From positions 1,798,001 through 1,862,000 of the forward strand of contig NGZR01000002.1 of NCBI GenBank assembly GCA_002197995.1: 64,000 bases of DNA, in the 5' to 3' direction. A program made the translations under genes and the position numbers. Shown in pieces: positions 1 through 11,857 of the stretch (positions are counted from its first letter, which is position 1; each line of letters begins with the position of its first letter). A model generated the notes under the pieces. That model did not search any database. It was given only the letters and a program-made list of their open reading frames with translations, and was not told the DNA's origin. This DNA is from Gaeumannomyces sp. JS-464. Its lineage: Eukaryota > Ascomycota > Sordariomycetes > Magnaporthales > Magnaporthaceae.

Positions 1-24
1 TCAACCACCTCTTCGGTGCTTTAG

Positions 25-1576
25 ATGCTGACTGATCCTTGGGATCTACAGCCGGATCTCGTCCGGACGCAGGCGGTGCTCTTGACTTTGCGGGTAGGTA
101 ATTCAACCTCTCTTAAGCAGTGTCGACGAAGGGACTGTACGCTCGTCAAATGTAGACTCAGAACGGTGTCTTGTCGGTCATGGTGGAAAAAAGCCGAATC
201 ATCGCATCGTCTGACGGTTGAACGTAATGCCACAGGCTGTATGGCAACCTTGGCCTTCCCTGAGATGAATCATCGCGGAGCCGACATAGAAAGGCACGCC
301 CAGGGGACATGCCGATGGATTCTCCAGCATCCTGTCTACAAGCAGTGGCGTGCAAACGGCCGAGGGCTGCTGTGGATCAAAGGGAAACCAGGGTCAGGAA
401 TGTCAACTCTTATGAAATATCTCATACGAGAAGTCGAAGCGACCACCTCCCAATCCACGATGAACCTTTTATTCTTTTTTCACGGACGAGGAACCGAGCT
501 CCAAAGATCTCCAATTGGGCTTTTCAGAGCATTGCTGCATCAGGTTGGCGAAAGGCATCCACAGGCGATCCGAGCGCTTGTCAAGCAATATATCACATAT
601 GAGAAGACGAGCTCGGTTTGGTCTTGGAGGCCACAGGATCTCGAGGACTTCTTCGCATCGGATGTGGTCCCGGCATTGCTCCAGCAGACGAATCTGGCCA
701 TCTACGTCGACGCCCTGGGCGAATGTGGAGAAATAGAGGCACGGCGTCTCGTCGCTTTCCTGTCCCGAACCCATGACCTTGCCTCGGCCAGCCCGCACAC
801 GGCCAGCATATGTTTCTCATGTCGCCACTACCCCATCATCTCTCCTGACATATGCGACCAGATTGTCGTTGAGTCGGCCAATGACAAGGACATTTCGATC
901 TATATCAACCAGAATCTCTCCCAGCACGTGAGAAACCCCGAAGAGCTCAAGATTATGCGAGACGAGATTGAGACAAGAGCACGGCAGGTGTTTCTCTGGG
1001 TTGTCGTCGTCATGCCGAATATCACTAGGCTCTACAGTGAAGGGCAGAATATGGACGAGGTACTAGACTACGTCCAGAAGATGCCTCCCGAGCTACATGA
1101 CCTCTACAAGAACCTGGTCCAAGAGCTGTCTAGAAAGAGCGGGCAAGATTCCGGGCGTCTATTCCAAATACTCTGCTACAGCAGGGAGAACCTCAACATC
1201 GCCAGCCTTGCGCATTTATTCAGGTTCCACGGCGAGCCCCGGGCAGCAGAGAGGACCCTTGCCCAGTGGGACGAGTGCTCCCCGGCGCAAACCGACGACC
1301 AGATGCGGAAAAGCCGCGGTCACTATCTGCCGGACTCGCAGAGGAAACGCCCTCTGGCGTCCAGTTGACGCACCAAACAGTCCAGGATTTCTTGGTAGGC
1401 AGTGGCTTTGCTATGTTGGACCGCGATCAGGGAAAAGCTGCAGAACTGCTGTTGGGGGAGGGCAACCATATGTTGGCAAGAACATGTCTGCTCTACTTGG
1501 TTGCACACGCTCCTAGTCTCGCAGCCTGCCTTCCCTCAACGCAGATAAAACTGGAGCAGGATCCCTTCCTAGGATA
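25..1576 (+). pseudogene. NACHT-ankyrin (STAND/NLR-like) gene, 5' half
   Basis: Signal-transducing NTPase of the fungal NLR-like type, normally NACHT followed by ankyrin repeats and tied to non-self recognition or cell death. An open frame runs 25-1368. The family's pre-NACHT block (LAFPEMN...) is near residue 80, followed by a P-loop reading GKPGSGMST, in which the invariant Walker A lysine is methionine, and by YVDALGEC, where the usual form is DALDEC. The frame shifts near 1315, and the conserved VQLTHQTVQDFL block continues in another frame to a TAA at 1575 made by the transposon junction. The gene resumes at 45525. The ATG at 25 may not be the true start, because the window opens only 24 bases upstream. 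Family assignment is firm; function is probably lost. Confidence 0.8.
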
Positions 1577-2368
1577 AGTCAGGTTACCCCCTGTCGGCCA
1601 CCCCCCCCCTGTCGGCCACCCTGTCAGCCCCACGGCCTCGATCGTCGCGCGTACTTCAATTCTACGGCATTCCATCAATTTTAATCCGTTTTCCTTCCTT
1701 TTTGCTGCATTCGAACGCTGGGATGCCCGAGAAACAGTATACAGAACAAGAAGTCGAACAGGCCGTCGCCGCCGTGCAGGCGAAAGTACCAATCGCGACG
1801 GCTGCCCGAGCCTATGGAATACCGAGGACCACCCTACGGCGCCGCCTTCAAGGCGCCCTACCTATCCGGCAGTCCCAAGAGCCTTTTCAGCGGTTAGGGC
1901 CGGCCCAGGAAAAGGGCCTGGCAGATTGGATACGCATACAGGCCTCCCTAGGCCTCCCTTTAACGCATGCAGAAGTCCGGTTTTTTGCCGAGGAGATCCT
2001 ACGCCGGGAGGGCACCCAACCGGCCCTCGGGAAGCGCTGGATTAACCGCTTTTTAAAGAGATATCCGGAGATCCGGGTCGGAAGGGGCCGGCGCATAGAG
2101 TCGGCCCGTCTCAAAGGGGCTACAACGGAAGTAATAAAGCGGTGGTGGCAGCGCCTGGAGGTCCCGGAGGTGGCCGGGATTAAGCCGGAAAATACGTATA
2201 ACGCGGACGAGGGCGGCCTACAGGAGGGAAAAACAGGCAACGGGCTTGTTTTAGGCCTCGTGGAAGCCCGGCTTTTGCAAAAAAAAGAGCCTGGATTTCG
2301 CATTTGGACCTCGTTTATCGAGTGCATCTCGGCCACTGGGGTCTCGCTTCCTCCCCTCATTATTTTTA

Positions 2369-3407
2369 AGGCTCTTCCCGGCCACCCACCCTTTTTGCTC
2401 CGGCACCCACCCCGACCCACTTTTGGCCTGTGCGGCCCCTGTGTTTTCCGGTGTCGGAACACCGCAATTTTGCAGGGAATTTCAATTTTCGCGCATTTTG
2501 GCCCATTGGCAATCAATTTCCCCGCATAACAACAACGACCACCGCGATGGACTGAAACGAAGCTATCATCATCTCTAGCGACGACTCCAGCGCCGGCGAG
2601 GCTACGGGTTCGATTCCCGGCGAGGCTACTGAAGCCTTCGATCAAGCCCCGGACCCTCCAACGCACTGGGACGGCCTGCCCTGTCCCCACGAGCTTATTG
2701 CGCTGCATAAAGCTCAGCAACGCGATCCGCAGGCGCCTGGCCTGCAGATCGCCGCCGTCGATAGCTTTTGGCTGCACGCGGGCAACCGCCTCGCGGAGGA
2801 TCCTCTGTTGCGGGTTACAGAGCCGGTTGGGGTCAAAAAGGGCCGGCCTCGAAGGACCGGCCCCTTCAGCAACGAGGCGCCGGCGGCAGGGCCTCGCACC
2901 CTCGCCCGCACGGGTATACGGGCCAGCGCAAGGCGGATTACTCCCAAACGCGAACTGGCGCCCCTTAAATGCACGTGACGAGGCCGACGAGGCTGACGAG
3001 GATCCAATCCTTACCCTCGGCACTCCCCTGCCCTCAACGCCGGCCGCCCTGCCTTTAAGGCTGGCCGGGAGGGCCTCCACGCCCTCTTCAGCGCCTGCGC
3101 CGGCCTCTGACGAGTTTTTTGATCCCTTTGCGAGTCCCTAGGCCGCTTTGTAGCCCTAGATAGACGGCTTCAACGCCGTGCCCCTGCACTTTTCCTATGT
3201 AATTTGGCGGTTCAACACCGCGTTTTTAATCGTTTATTAATAAATTGCTCGTGGCGATAACTTCTATTTCCTTCCCTCCTGTTGATTGAGCCCCTGCCTG
3301 CATGGAAGCCTATGTTCGTTTGTGTGGGGCGCCATAGAAAAGTCCATGCGCACCGATATCGGGGTGGGGGTGCCGGAGCAAAAAGGGTGGGTGGCCGGGA
3401 AGAGCCT
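2369..3407 (+). mobile_element. 1.04-kb terminal-inverted-repeat element inside the Fot1-like transposase
   Basis: Both ends carry the same roughly 48-bp inverted repeat starting AGGCTCTTCCCGGCC (2369 inward; 3407 inward on the other strand). It is flanked by a near-perfect 9-bp duplication, TTATTTTTA at 2360-2368 and TTATTTTCA at 3409-3417. The host reading frame (PLIIFK / PLIFKGKY) is split and partly duplicated at that point. A 9-bp duplication suggests a Mutator-like (MULE) element, but no transposase is inside, so it is presumably non-autonomous. It carries one short reading frame. Confidence 0.72.
2547..3141 (+). pseudogene. Hypothetical accessory ORF of the nested TIR element
   Basis: Unrecognised protein of about 195 residues, read with one frameshift near 2975 and a TGA as third codon after the ATG at 2547. 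It opens with NEAIIISSDDSS, which resembles a SUMO-interacting motif. In the middle, VKKGRPRRTGP resembles an AT-hook. The C-terminus is acidic and low in complexity (DEADEADED, ending DEFFDPFASP). Codon use is GC-rich like the surrounding Fot1 copy. I assign no function; the two motifs only hint at a chromatin-associated protein. It is not a recognisable transposase. Confidence 0.4.
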
Positions 3408-4499
3408 CTTATTTTCAAAGGAAAATACGTACAGGAGCAGTGGTTTCCGGAAAATTTAGTCCAATTCAAAGACTGGGAATTCACTGCAACGGATAGCGGG
3501 TGGACTACGGATCGCACGGCCGTCGAATGGCTCCAAAAGGTCTTTCTCCCTCGCACCCAACCCCCTACCCCTAAACGCCGGCTTTTAATATTAGATGGCC
3601 ACGGATCCCATATAACCAAAGAGTTTATGTCTCTTTGCCTGCAAAACAACGTTTTTTTGCTTTCTTTACCTCCTTATTCCTCGCACGTTTTGCAGCCTTT
3701 GGACCTATCCGTTTCAGCCCTTTTTAAACAAGCCTACCGCAAAATAACCGGCTTTTAAGCTTTATTTACCTGCTCAACTGTGGTCGGAAAACGTTTATTT
3801 TTGCAAAGCTATGCCTTTGTAAAATCACAAGCCCTTACCCCTTATATAATCAAGTCGGGGTGGCGGGCATCGGGCTATTGGCCCCGGAGTATCCGAAAAC
3901 CCCTATCGAGCCGACTTTTACTCGAAAACTCCAACCAAAACAGCCAACGAGCCGGAATTTAACAATTTGCAAAGGATAACAGGGCCAAACAGAGTTTAAA
4001 CGCCCCTGTCCTGCTATCCCAGGTGCCCTGGGAAACTCCCAAGCAAACCAGAAAGTTGGCCTCCTAAATTAGCACTTTTAAAGCCCGGATTCCGGCAAGC
4101 CTTACGGCCCGACTTTTTTTCCGGAAAGTTCAAAAAGGCTATGAAATGCGTGATTTCGAATTGGCTACGGCATGTTAAAAAATTAGGCGGTTGGAGGCCG
4201 AATTGGAGGCACAGCGGCCTCGCAAAAAAAGGCGGGTAGCACTGGATCCCAACGAGACCTTCGTAAATATCCGGCGCGTTGTAAAGGCAAGGGGGCAAAT
4301 TAAGGAGGCAAATGATACAGCGTTTGAAAGAGCGGAAGATTTTGATTAGGAACCAGTATACTCTTGTATCGAGGTTAGTTAAATTAAGGTAGAAAAATGC
4401 GGTTAAATGCACTAGGTTTGGTTGGGATCCGATTTATTTTGGGTGGCCGACAAGGGGGGGGGGGGGGGGGGGGTGGCCGACAAGGGGTAACCTAACTTA

Positions 4500-4817
4500 C
4501 TGTTTTAGGCAATGGCTGCCGCATGCCTCGACCGCCGAGGCCTGTGGTAATTATCGCCCAGAACGACATTTTAAAGTATTTGGGCTTAAGTTTTTCGCAT
4601 GGACCTAAACTCGACGGTTACGGGAGAAATGTTATGGGCATTTGGTTTCGGTATGCTTTTTCCGATCATATTAACAGGCTGGACTCGGGCCAGCTAATAA
4701 AAGACGAGGTTAGGGCCCCGCAAAGAGAAACAAACAAATTTTACACCGGAATTTAACTTTTAATAATTTCCTTTTCAGGGATTAAACCGGAGTTTTAATT
4801 TTTTAACCCCAAACCAA
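4500..4817. other. Unassigned stretch between Fot1-like copy and Gypsy element
   Basis: About 320 bp of mixed composition. A 77-codon open frame (4523-4756) resembles nothing I recognise. It is not terminal sequence of the right-hand Fot1-like fragment and not ankyrin-gene sequence, so it does not extend either outer flank. It may be a remnant of an older element. Confidence 0.35.
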
Positions 4818-5197
4818 TGTTACGACCAGCATGCAAGCTTTAAAGCAGCAGGACGGGAAGGGGCTTAAATGGTGCCCCTGCCCCGCATTAAAACACGTGG
4901 AATTACGTAACTTAAAAAGGATTTATAAATTTATAATAGCCAAAAAACAAAGCGACAAATTTAAAAACTATTAAAAAAAAGGCAATATATATATAAAGGA
5001 TGGATTTCCTACTGTTTTAAGTAGTTTTAACTAAGGCTTCGGCATTAGTTAACTTAAGTTAGCTTTTAAGCATCCTTTAATGCAAGCAATTAAATTGTCC
5101 TTTTAAAACACGTGTTCCCCTTATTATTTAAACTAGCGATATTGTTCTTTCCACCTTTAAAATGCCTTACCCTAAAAACAAACCCCTAATTGTAACA
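4818..5197 (+). repeat. Gypsy 5' LTR (copy 1)
   Basis: 380-bp long terminal repeat, TGTTACGACC...TAACA. It matches 13662-14164 and 20029-20457, including the shared block TTTTAACTAAGGCTTCGGC near 5024. It holds only one unit of the array that is tripled in the 3' LTR. Confidence 0.85.
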
Positions 5198-8100
5198 TTT
5201 TAACTAATCCTATTTAATACCTCGTTAAAAAAAGGATAATGCAGCTATAGCGAGTAGTAATAAAAAGCTTAAAAAGGAAAAAACTACGGTTTTTACCTTT
5301 AACGGTATTAAGTACGACCTCGACGAAACCGCTAACACGGCTAGCCTTTTTAAACTTATAACAAGCGAAATCGCTAAAAGCTAGGCTAAAGTAAAGCAAC
5401 TTACTGCAAAATTGGTATCCTTTAAAACATTTATCGCAATTCGAGCGTATAAATTCCCGTCCTCGGATTTTTACGAAAAGGAAAACGGTAAATTTAAAAC
5501 GTTTTTTTATCGAATGTAAAAGCTATTTTAAATTTTACAAATAGCAATTTGTAAGCGAAAAATAAAAGGTTATTTACGTTATTACCAGGCTGGACGGTAA
5601 AGTGAAAAAATAGTTTTAACCAACCTAAAGTAATTACTTTAAAAGGTATAAAAATAGCTAAAAAGCTATTAAACTTATTTTCGCTAACTTCGAAACCTTC
5701 GGAAAAAAGGTCGGAAAAGTGTTCAGTATAATCGACGAAACCCGAATTGCGGAAAAAAACTTGCTAGCTTTTAAATAGCAAAAGCTTATAGCCAAATATG
5801 CAACGAACTTTTAACGAATAAACATTAAGTTTAATTAAAACGACGTTACGTTAATACTACATTTTTATAACGAATTGCGCGAAAACGTAAAAAATAAATT
5901 CGCGAAGCAAAATCGTTTTAAATTTTTTATAAACTACGTTAAAAACGCAATCCGCATTAGCGATAAACTATACGAACGATAATAAAAAAAAAGGATATAG
6001 TTTTAAAAGTACGGCATAAAATAATAAAGCTAATTAAAAAAAGGTTAAATAGCAGCCTATTACGGTTTATAAAACGCATTTAAGCTTTATAAATTTTAGC
6101 GCGGGAGTTGTTTATTAATAATAAAAGTAATAAAAAAAGCAAAAGTAAAACTCGAAAAACGGGAAATGCTTTAAATGTGGTTAAGCTAACCACGTTAAAA
6201 TAAACTGCTTTTAGCGAAATAATAACCGCTAAATAACCAACTTTTAATAAACGTAAAAAAGCCCGATATAAGGAAAACTATATTTTAAACCGGCGTTTAA
6301 TTAAACGAGTTATTACGACGAATTATATATTATATACCAGTTTAATAAAAAGGTTACCGAATGGTATTTTCGAAAACCGCGAAACGTTTATATGTTTAAA
6401 ATTATAAAGTTTAAATATAATAACGAAGGAAAATAACGCGTTGTTTTCGGGATTATAAGCTTAAAAGGAAAAAACGACGCCATTTTTTATAAAATTTAAA
6501 AAGGAGCAATTTTAATAAGTAATTCGAAGGAAAAAAAAGTTTAAAAAAAGCTTTTAAACTAAACACACCTTTTTCGAAAGTCGGAAATTTTTAACATTAA
6601 CGCCGAAATAAACCAAAATAAACAAAATTTTAAAACGGCCGAGTTTTAAAAATAAGCAAAAAGCCCGAACGGCGTAACTTTTATACCTATAATCCGCGAA
6701 AGCCAAATAAATTAAAAAAAATTAACGCGCTTTTACGCTTTTTAACGTTTCGGAATGTTTTTAAAACGTTAAAGTTCCAAAACACCTAAATAGCCCGTTA
6801 TGCCACGCCTTCCCGGCGGACGGAAATAACGGCTAACTTTTATCGTAGTTTAACGATTAATAGGAAGTTAAATACGCTAATTACCGGTTAAACGACGCAA
6901 ATAAGCTAAAAAAAAAACTGCGCTAATCCCCGCGAACCACCCTAGCGTTAATATAAAATACCCCGAACATTTATACCTTTTTTAAGCAAAATGCATTTAT
7001 AAAAAATGCAAATTTTATTTATAGCTTAAGCTTAAACACGATTTTTTTTACGAAAGTTAAAAAACGAGCTTAAAATTAAACCCCGTTTAGTATTCCGATT
7101 GCCACGGTAAAAGCTAACCCAAATCGGCAGGTTTACCGCAATTTTTAAGCTTAACAAACGGCATCCGATACTATGCGTTACCAAAACGCTCGATTAAAAA
7201 AAGTGTAAAATTGCGAAATGCAAAAAACATATAGCATAAAAAGCGAAAGCTTAGCATTAAAAAATCGCTTAAGCGTACGTACCGTTTAAACCGGACAAAA
7301 AGACAAACGTACGGTACTCGTTCCTTTTATTAAAAAACTAAAAAAACTACTTAAACGGAAAGCACGAAATAAAAAAAAGGAAAAATCGACAAAAACCTTT
7401 ATAATAGTAAAATCGATTTAACTATATAACCTATTAACATTTTAAATAAAATATTAAAAAAAAAAGTTAAAATAATAATTAATTGCAAAGCATAAAACGA
7501 TTACGTATCGTTATAAACGGTTAAACGGTATAAAATTCCTATAAAACGAAAACATTAACCGTATTAACTAAAAATAATCGAAAAAATACCCGTCGTTTAT
7601 AATAAAAAATAAATCGACCGAAAAATATAACCAATAATATTACGCACCCGAAATGGGAAAAACGTTATTATTATATTAAATAAGTTAAATATAAAGAAAA
7701 AAAACGTTATTTTCGAAATCTTTTAGCTTAAAAAAACAATTTACGGATAAATTAGGTTACCGGTTAAATTTAATAAAAAAAAGCTATAAATAATTAAAAC
7801 GGTTTACTAATTACGAACTTTAAACCGTAAATATAAAAAATAATTAAAAAAGGTTATAACGGTAAAAAACTTAGCGGTTTACCTTCGCATTTAGCATTAA
7901 CAAATATATAATTATTTAAAATGAAAAGCGATTAAAACGACCAAACTTATATTAAAAAACGGCTTGCAAATATTTTAAAAAAAATATTATAAATACGAAA
8001 AATTGGTTAAAAAAAACTTAAAAACGGTGCTTTCCGAATATAAACCGTTCGATTTTAAAATTAAACTTAAGCCAAATACGCAGTTTAAATATTAAAAGCT

Positions 8101-9734
8101 GTATTAATTTAACCCCTAATAATAAGAAATGTTAAAAAAATAATTAAAAGAAAACTTATAAAAAGGACATATTAAACCTTTTAATTTTTTAATAAAATAC
8201 GAAATTTTATAAAAAAAAAAGAAAAATAGGACGAAACGAATATGCATCGATTACCGCCTATTAAATAAAGCTACGATTAAAAATCGGTATTTTTTACCTT
8301 TTATTAACAAATTACGAAATAAGTTTAGTAAAGCTTAGTATTTTACGGTTTTAAACTTACGAAAAGCTTATAACTTAATACGAATTAAAAAAAGCTAAAA
8401 ATAGCTAACAATTTTTAAAATAAAGTTTAAATGCTACGAATTTTTAATAATAACCTTTAGGTTTACTAACGTATTAATTACGTTTTAAAAAATAATTAAT
8501 TATATATTGCGCGAGTATTTTAATATTTTCGTTTTCGCGTATTTAAACGATATCCTAATTTTTTTAAAAACGATAGAAAAATACAAGCAGCACGTATATA
8601 AAATGCTTTAAAAGCTGTTTAATGCGAAACTTTTCGTTAAATTAGAAAAATGCGAATGGAATTCGCAAAAAATCGCTTTTTTAAAATTCGTAATTACATT
8701 TGGACAAATTTACATAAATTTTAAAAAAGTCGAAAAAGTTAAAAAGTGGTTTATATTTAAAACGTTACGAAAATACGAGGGTTTTTAAAGTTTTTAAACT
8801 TTTACAAACGGTTTATTCGTAATTACAACAAAATCGCTATATTATTTATAAACCTTACTAAAAATAACCGTTAGTTTTATTAAAAAGGATAAAAATAAAA
8901 AGCTTTTAAACAATTACGAAACGCCGTATTAAAAAAACCTATGTTAATATTTTTAAACTTAAAAAAAACCTTTCGAGGTTAAAACCGACGCGTTAAATTA
9001 CGCGATCGCGGTTAATTCGAATAACGAAACGATTTAAAAGCGGTTATACCTTTGCGCGTTTTTTTCGCAAAAGTTAAATAAATTTAAATTAAACTATTAA
9101 ATTTACGATAAAAAACTTTTAGCAATTATTCGAACATTTAAAAATGGCGGTTATATTTATATAAAGCGAAGCATTAAGTTATATATATATATAAATTATA
9201 AAAACTAAACACATTTCATTATAAGCAAAAACTTAAACAAACGATAAATGCGTTAAAACGAGTTTTTGCAAAACTATAACGTCCGGATTAAATACCGGAA
9301 AGGGTCGGAAAACGGCCGAGCGAACGCTTTAAGCCGATAACCGGACTACCAGGTTGTAATACTTAAAAAAAACACGAGTAATTTTAACGGAAAAACTAAA
9401 CGGGTTTTTAATCCCGGCATAAAAGGTATTCGCTAAAACGGTCCGGTAAGGAAAAGTTTAAACCCTCGAAAAAATTTAACAAATTTACAATTAGTTAACA
9501 CATAGCTATTAAAACGTAATTAAAATATAAAAACGGTTATAATAATACCACAAGTTCGTAAAAACTCGAACTGAAATATAAAACGCAATAAAAAATTACG
9601 AAAACTGTATTAAAAATAAAGCCAGCAAAAATAAGCCTTATAAGCTTTTGTAACTTTTACTAGCGTTTAGCGAAGCGTAGTAAAAAGTTATTATAAATTT
9701 TATTATTAAACTTCCCTAATTTAAAAAACCGATA
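5198..9734 (+). pseudogene. Gypsy gag-protease-RT-RNase H remnant
   Basis: No long open frame survives, but six-frame reading gives ordered Gypsy blocks. These are a gag region with a CCHC-like knuckle (GKCFKCG type) near 6165-6210; an RT with RICIDYRLLNKATI near 8240 and a catalytic loop reading AYLNDIL near 8540, where the family has YLDDIL; the post-RT block KLEKCEW near 8640; RNase H with VKTDALNYAIAV near 8985 and YDKKLLAI near 9110; and the C-terminal block GSENGRANALSR near 9310. Almost all damage is C-to-T or G-to-A, so the gene is dead. Confidence 0.8.
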
Positions 9735-11593
9735 ACGTAATTTACCACCAAATCGGTTAAACCACCGAGTTAATCACCTAACCTTAACCTCCGGTTAATC
9801 GACGCGCATGCTAACCTAATAACGCTAAAAATCCATTTAAACTATTCGGAATTATATATATCGAACGTTTTTACTTTTTCCTAATAAATGCGCGCATTAT
9901 GTCCGGTTTTACCGCAAGTGCTATATCGCTAACAAATCGTTATCGCCCTTTTTTCCTAACCTTTATAATCGCGTATTTTTTGCTATAATTGCTTATTTAG
10001 CTTTTGCTGGTTTAAAACATTTCGTATTTTTTTAATAGTATATAACCCTTTTTATTAAACACGTGTTTTTTTGGCCTTTCGGCGTTTGTTTAATGCTTTG
10101 TTCGCTTTGCGTAGCGAAGCAATTTCGGCTTTAAAAAGGGCCATTTAATGCATTATCGAACTCGTTTTTTTCGCAAGCTGGTTTACAACCGTTAGCATGG
10201 GTAACGAAAAGCTGCTTCGGTAATTGGAAATCCGAATTTTAATATATTCGGATTGCGAAATTGCGTTTTTAGCTATTTAAGGCGTTTTGGAAGTCCAAGG
10301 TTCGGCGTTGTTTAAAAGCTTTTTTAAAGGAGTTAAAGTTTGTAACCTTACATCCAGCTTTTCCAAAACCGAATCCAAATTAAAAAAAGCAAAGCTAGCT
10401 TTTTAAAAACCTTTTTAAATATTTTTTTCGGTTATAAAATTAAAAAATGCCGTTTTAAACGCCGAAAGGAACTCGATTTTAATTACGTGGTTAACGTATA
10501 ACTTTATTAAGTTTTCGATTTATCGATTGTACGCCTTTTTTAGCGGGTTAAAACATTTAACGTTAAACGGTTAAAAAAATAAAACGAATGCGAAAGCATG
10601 CAAAGCGTAATAATGTTATATTTTTAATAATAAAGCTTAAAATCCGTCGAATGGTGGCTTTTATGCCCGTTTAGTATTAATAAACGATAGGACCTTTTTT
10701 GCGAGCTGCAATGTGTTTATTAAAATGCCGAATTTATTTTAAGCCGAGCTCGTTCGTAATCCACTCGTTAAAACTCGTTAAAATAATTTAATCGCGTAAA
10801 AAGTCGGTTTTCGAATACCAATTGGCTAAATGGTACTGCCTTTTAACGATAATAAAAAAAAAATCGCTTAACCGTAACAATTAACCTTTTAAATAATTAT
10901 AACCCATTTCCGGTTGTTAAGCTAAACTAGCTTTGCTTTATTACGGCTTTTCGATATTATAATAACTATAACGGCGGCGATTATGCCTATAAAAAAGCCG
11001 GTTTTATCGAAATTATAAATGTCGTTATTTAGGATGCTATATTTGGCTATAGTATTTCGCATAAAGTCGAAATACGCAAAAACGAGCTTGGGATTTTCGC
11101 ATTTAGCCTTTTAGTAATCGTACTTTCGAATTTAGCGCGTACCGAGCTTTGCGCGGCGTTTAACGAACCTCGCGACCCAGTTGGTCCCGACGATGCCCGC
11201 GTCGCGTTCGGCGAGCAATCGATTGGCTATATTTTTAACATTAAAAAGCCGAGGAGGGAATGCGCGAAAATTTAGCTCGAATATGTATTTAACAAACGCC
11301 TTTTTTTCGAATTCTGTTAATTTCCGAAAATTAAGCATGCTATCAAATCGAACAATCCGGCCGCGGCGTCGGTCGTTTAATATAAAATAGGGAATATTGT
11401 AAAGCTTCGCTGCAGCACGTATGCTAATTTTCGGATTATTTTCGATTGCTAGCAAAGCAAGGATTATTTTGGATTTTTTAAATTGCGAATTTATTACGCA
11501 AGTGTTAAAATGTTTGGGTAAAAAGTTAACGCGTCGCATCGCGATTAGAATTAATTAACTCGGTAGTTTAACCGATTTGGTAATAAACTACGT
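9735..11593 (-). mobile_element. ACGTGG-family Pogo/Fot1-like transposon, copy F1
   Basis: 1,859-bp element inside the Gypsy copy. Terminal repeats start ACGTAATTTACCACC (left) and ACGTAGTTTATTACC (right, other strand), with TA on both sides (9733-9734 and 11594-11595). It encodes a degraded transposase on the minus strand. The 3' end encodes a CCHC-like knuckle (STCGKTGHNARI) near 9930, which many fungal Fot-type transposases carry at the C-terminus. Confidence 0.88.
11132..11539 (-). pseudogene. Transposase N-terminal region of copy F1
   Basis: 135 open codons, the best preserved N-terminus of the family. It has a psq-like helix-turn-helix (KKSKIILALLAIENNPKIS, IRAAAKLY) and CENP-B-type HTH sequence (LTEFEKKAFVKYIFEL, NIANRLLAERDAG, VARFVKRR). 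The ATG at 11539 precedes RRVNFLP, shared with other copies. The DDE core downstream (lower coordinates) is broken by RIP stops, so no active enzyme is made. Confidence 0.8.
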
Positions 11594-11621
11594 TAATTAA
11601 AGTTAAATACGATAATATATT

Positions 11622-11857
11622 TGTTGGTAGGAGTGGTACTCCTGTAGGCACGGAGATCTCCTAAAAGGAAAAAAATAAAAATTTATAGATTTGGAACTGG
11701 TGTTTGTAGTGATGCATGTTTTTAAAGGAATTTAAATACAGGAAGGGGATCGCAAGATCCCCTTTTGTAGGCTTGTGGGAGCGCACGGGCCTTGGGCCCG
11801 TTGCTCCACGAGGTGTGGAGTTTATCCCGGTGCACGCGCTAATCACGTGGATTAATA
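11622..11857 (-). repeat. Solo Copia LTR
   Basis: 236 bp matching the LTRs at 30546-30780 and 44171-44403 in reverse orientation. It is flanked by a perfect 5-bp duplication, ATATT (11617-11621 and 11858-11862). No internal sequence is attached, so it arose by LTR-LTR recombination after insertion into the Gypsy element. Confidence 0.87.

Larger units (their letters stand above)
1723..4350 (+). pseudogene. Fot1-like transposase (DDE), interrupted
   Basis: Cut-and-paste transposase. The ATG at 1723 is chosen because psq-type helix-turn-helix homology starts there (TEQEVEQAVAAVQ). CENP-B-type HTH sequence follows to about 2130, then YNADEGG with the first catalytic Asp. At 2369 the gene is cut by a 1-kb element. 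The DDE core resumes near 3418 (FKGKYVQEQWF), has RRLLILDGHGSH with the second Asp, and LQPLDLSVSALF with the third. Frameshifts near 3760 and 3960 follow, but the C-terminal KSGWRASGYWP block and a DPNETF tail near 4250 are still readable. It is not functional as written. Confidence 0.85.
1577..4497 (+). mobile_element. Fot1-like DNA transposon, left copy
   Basis: Pogo/Fot1 element of the Tc1-mariner superfamily. Inverted ends begin AGTCAGGTTACCCC (1577) and, on the other strand, AGTTAGGTTACCCC (4497), with TA on both outer sides (1575-1576 and 4498-4499). Each terminal repeat has two GTCGGCCACCC blocks separated by a C/G tract, 9 bases on the left and 20 Gs (4454-4473) on the right. It carries a broken transposase gene and another element at 2369-3407. 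It is GC-normal and hardly RIP-mutated compared with neighbours to its right, so it is a young insertion. Confidence 0.88.

Noticed and set aside
2605..2625. T-arm-like GGGTTCGATTCCCGGC (also TGCCGGGATTCGAACCC near 12893 and a weaker match near 63870)
   Set aside because: No acceptor, D or anticodon arms can be folded around them. The first lies in a protein frame, the second in Gypsy 3' DNA, so they are not called tRNA genes.
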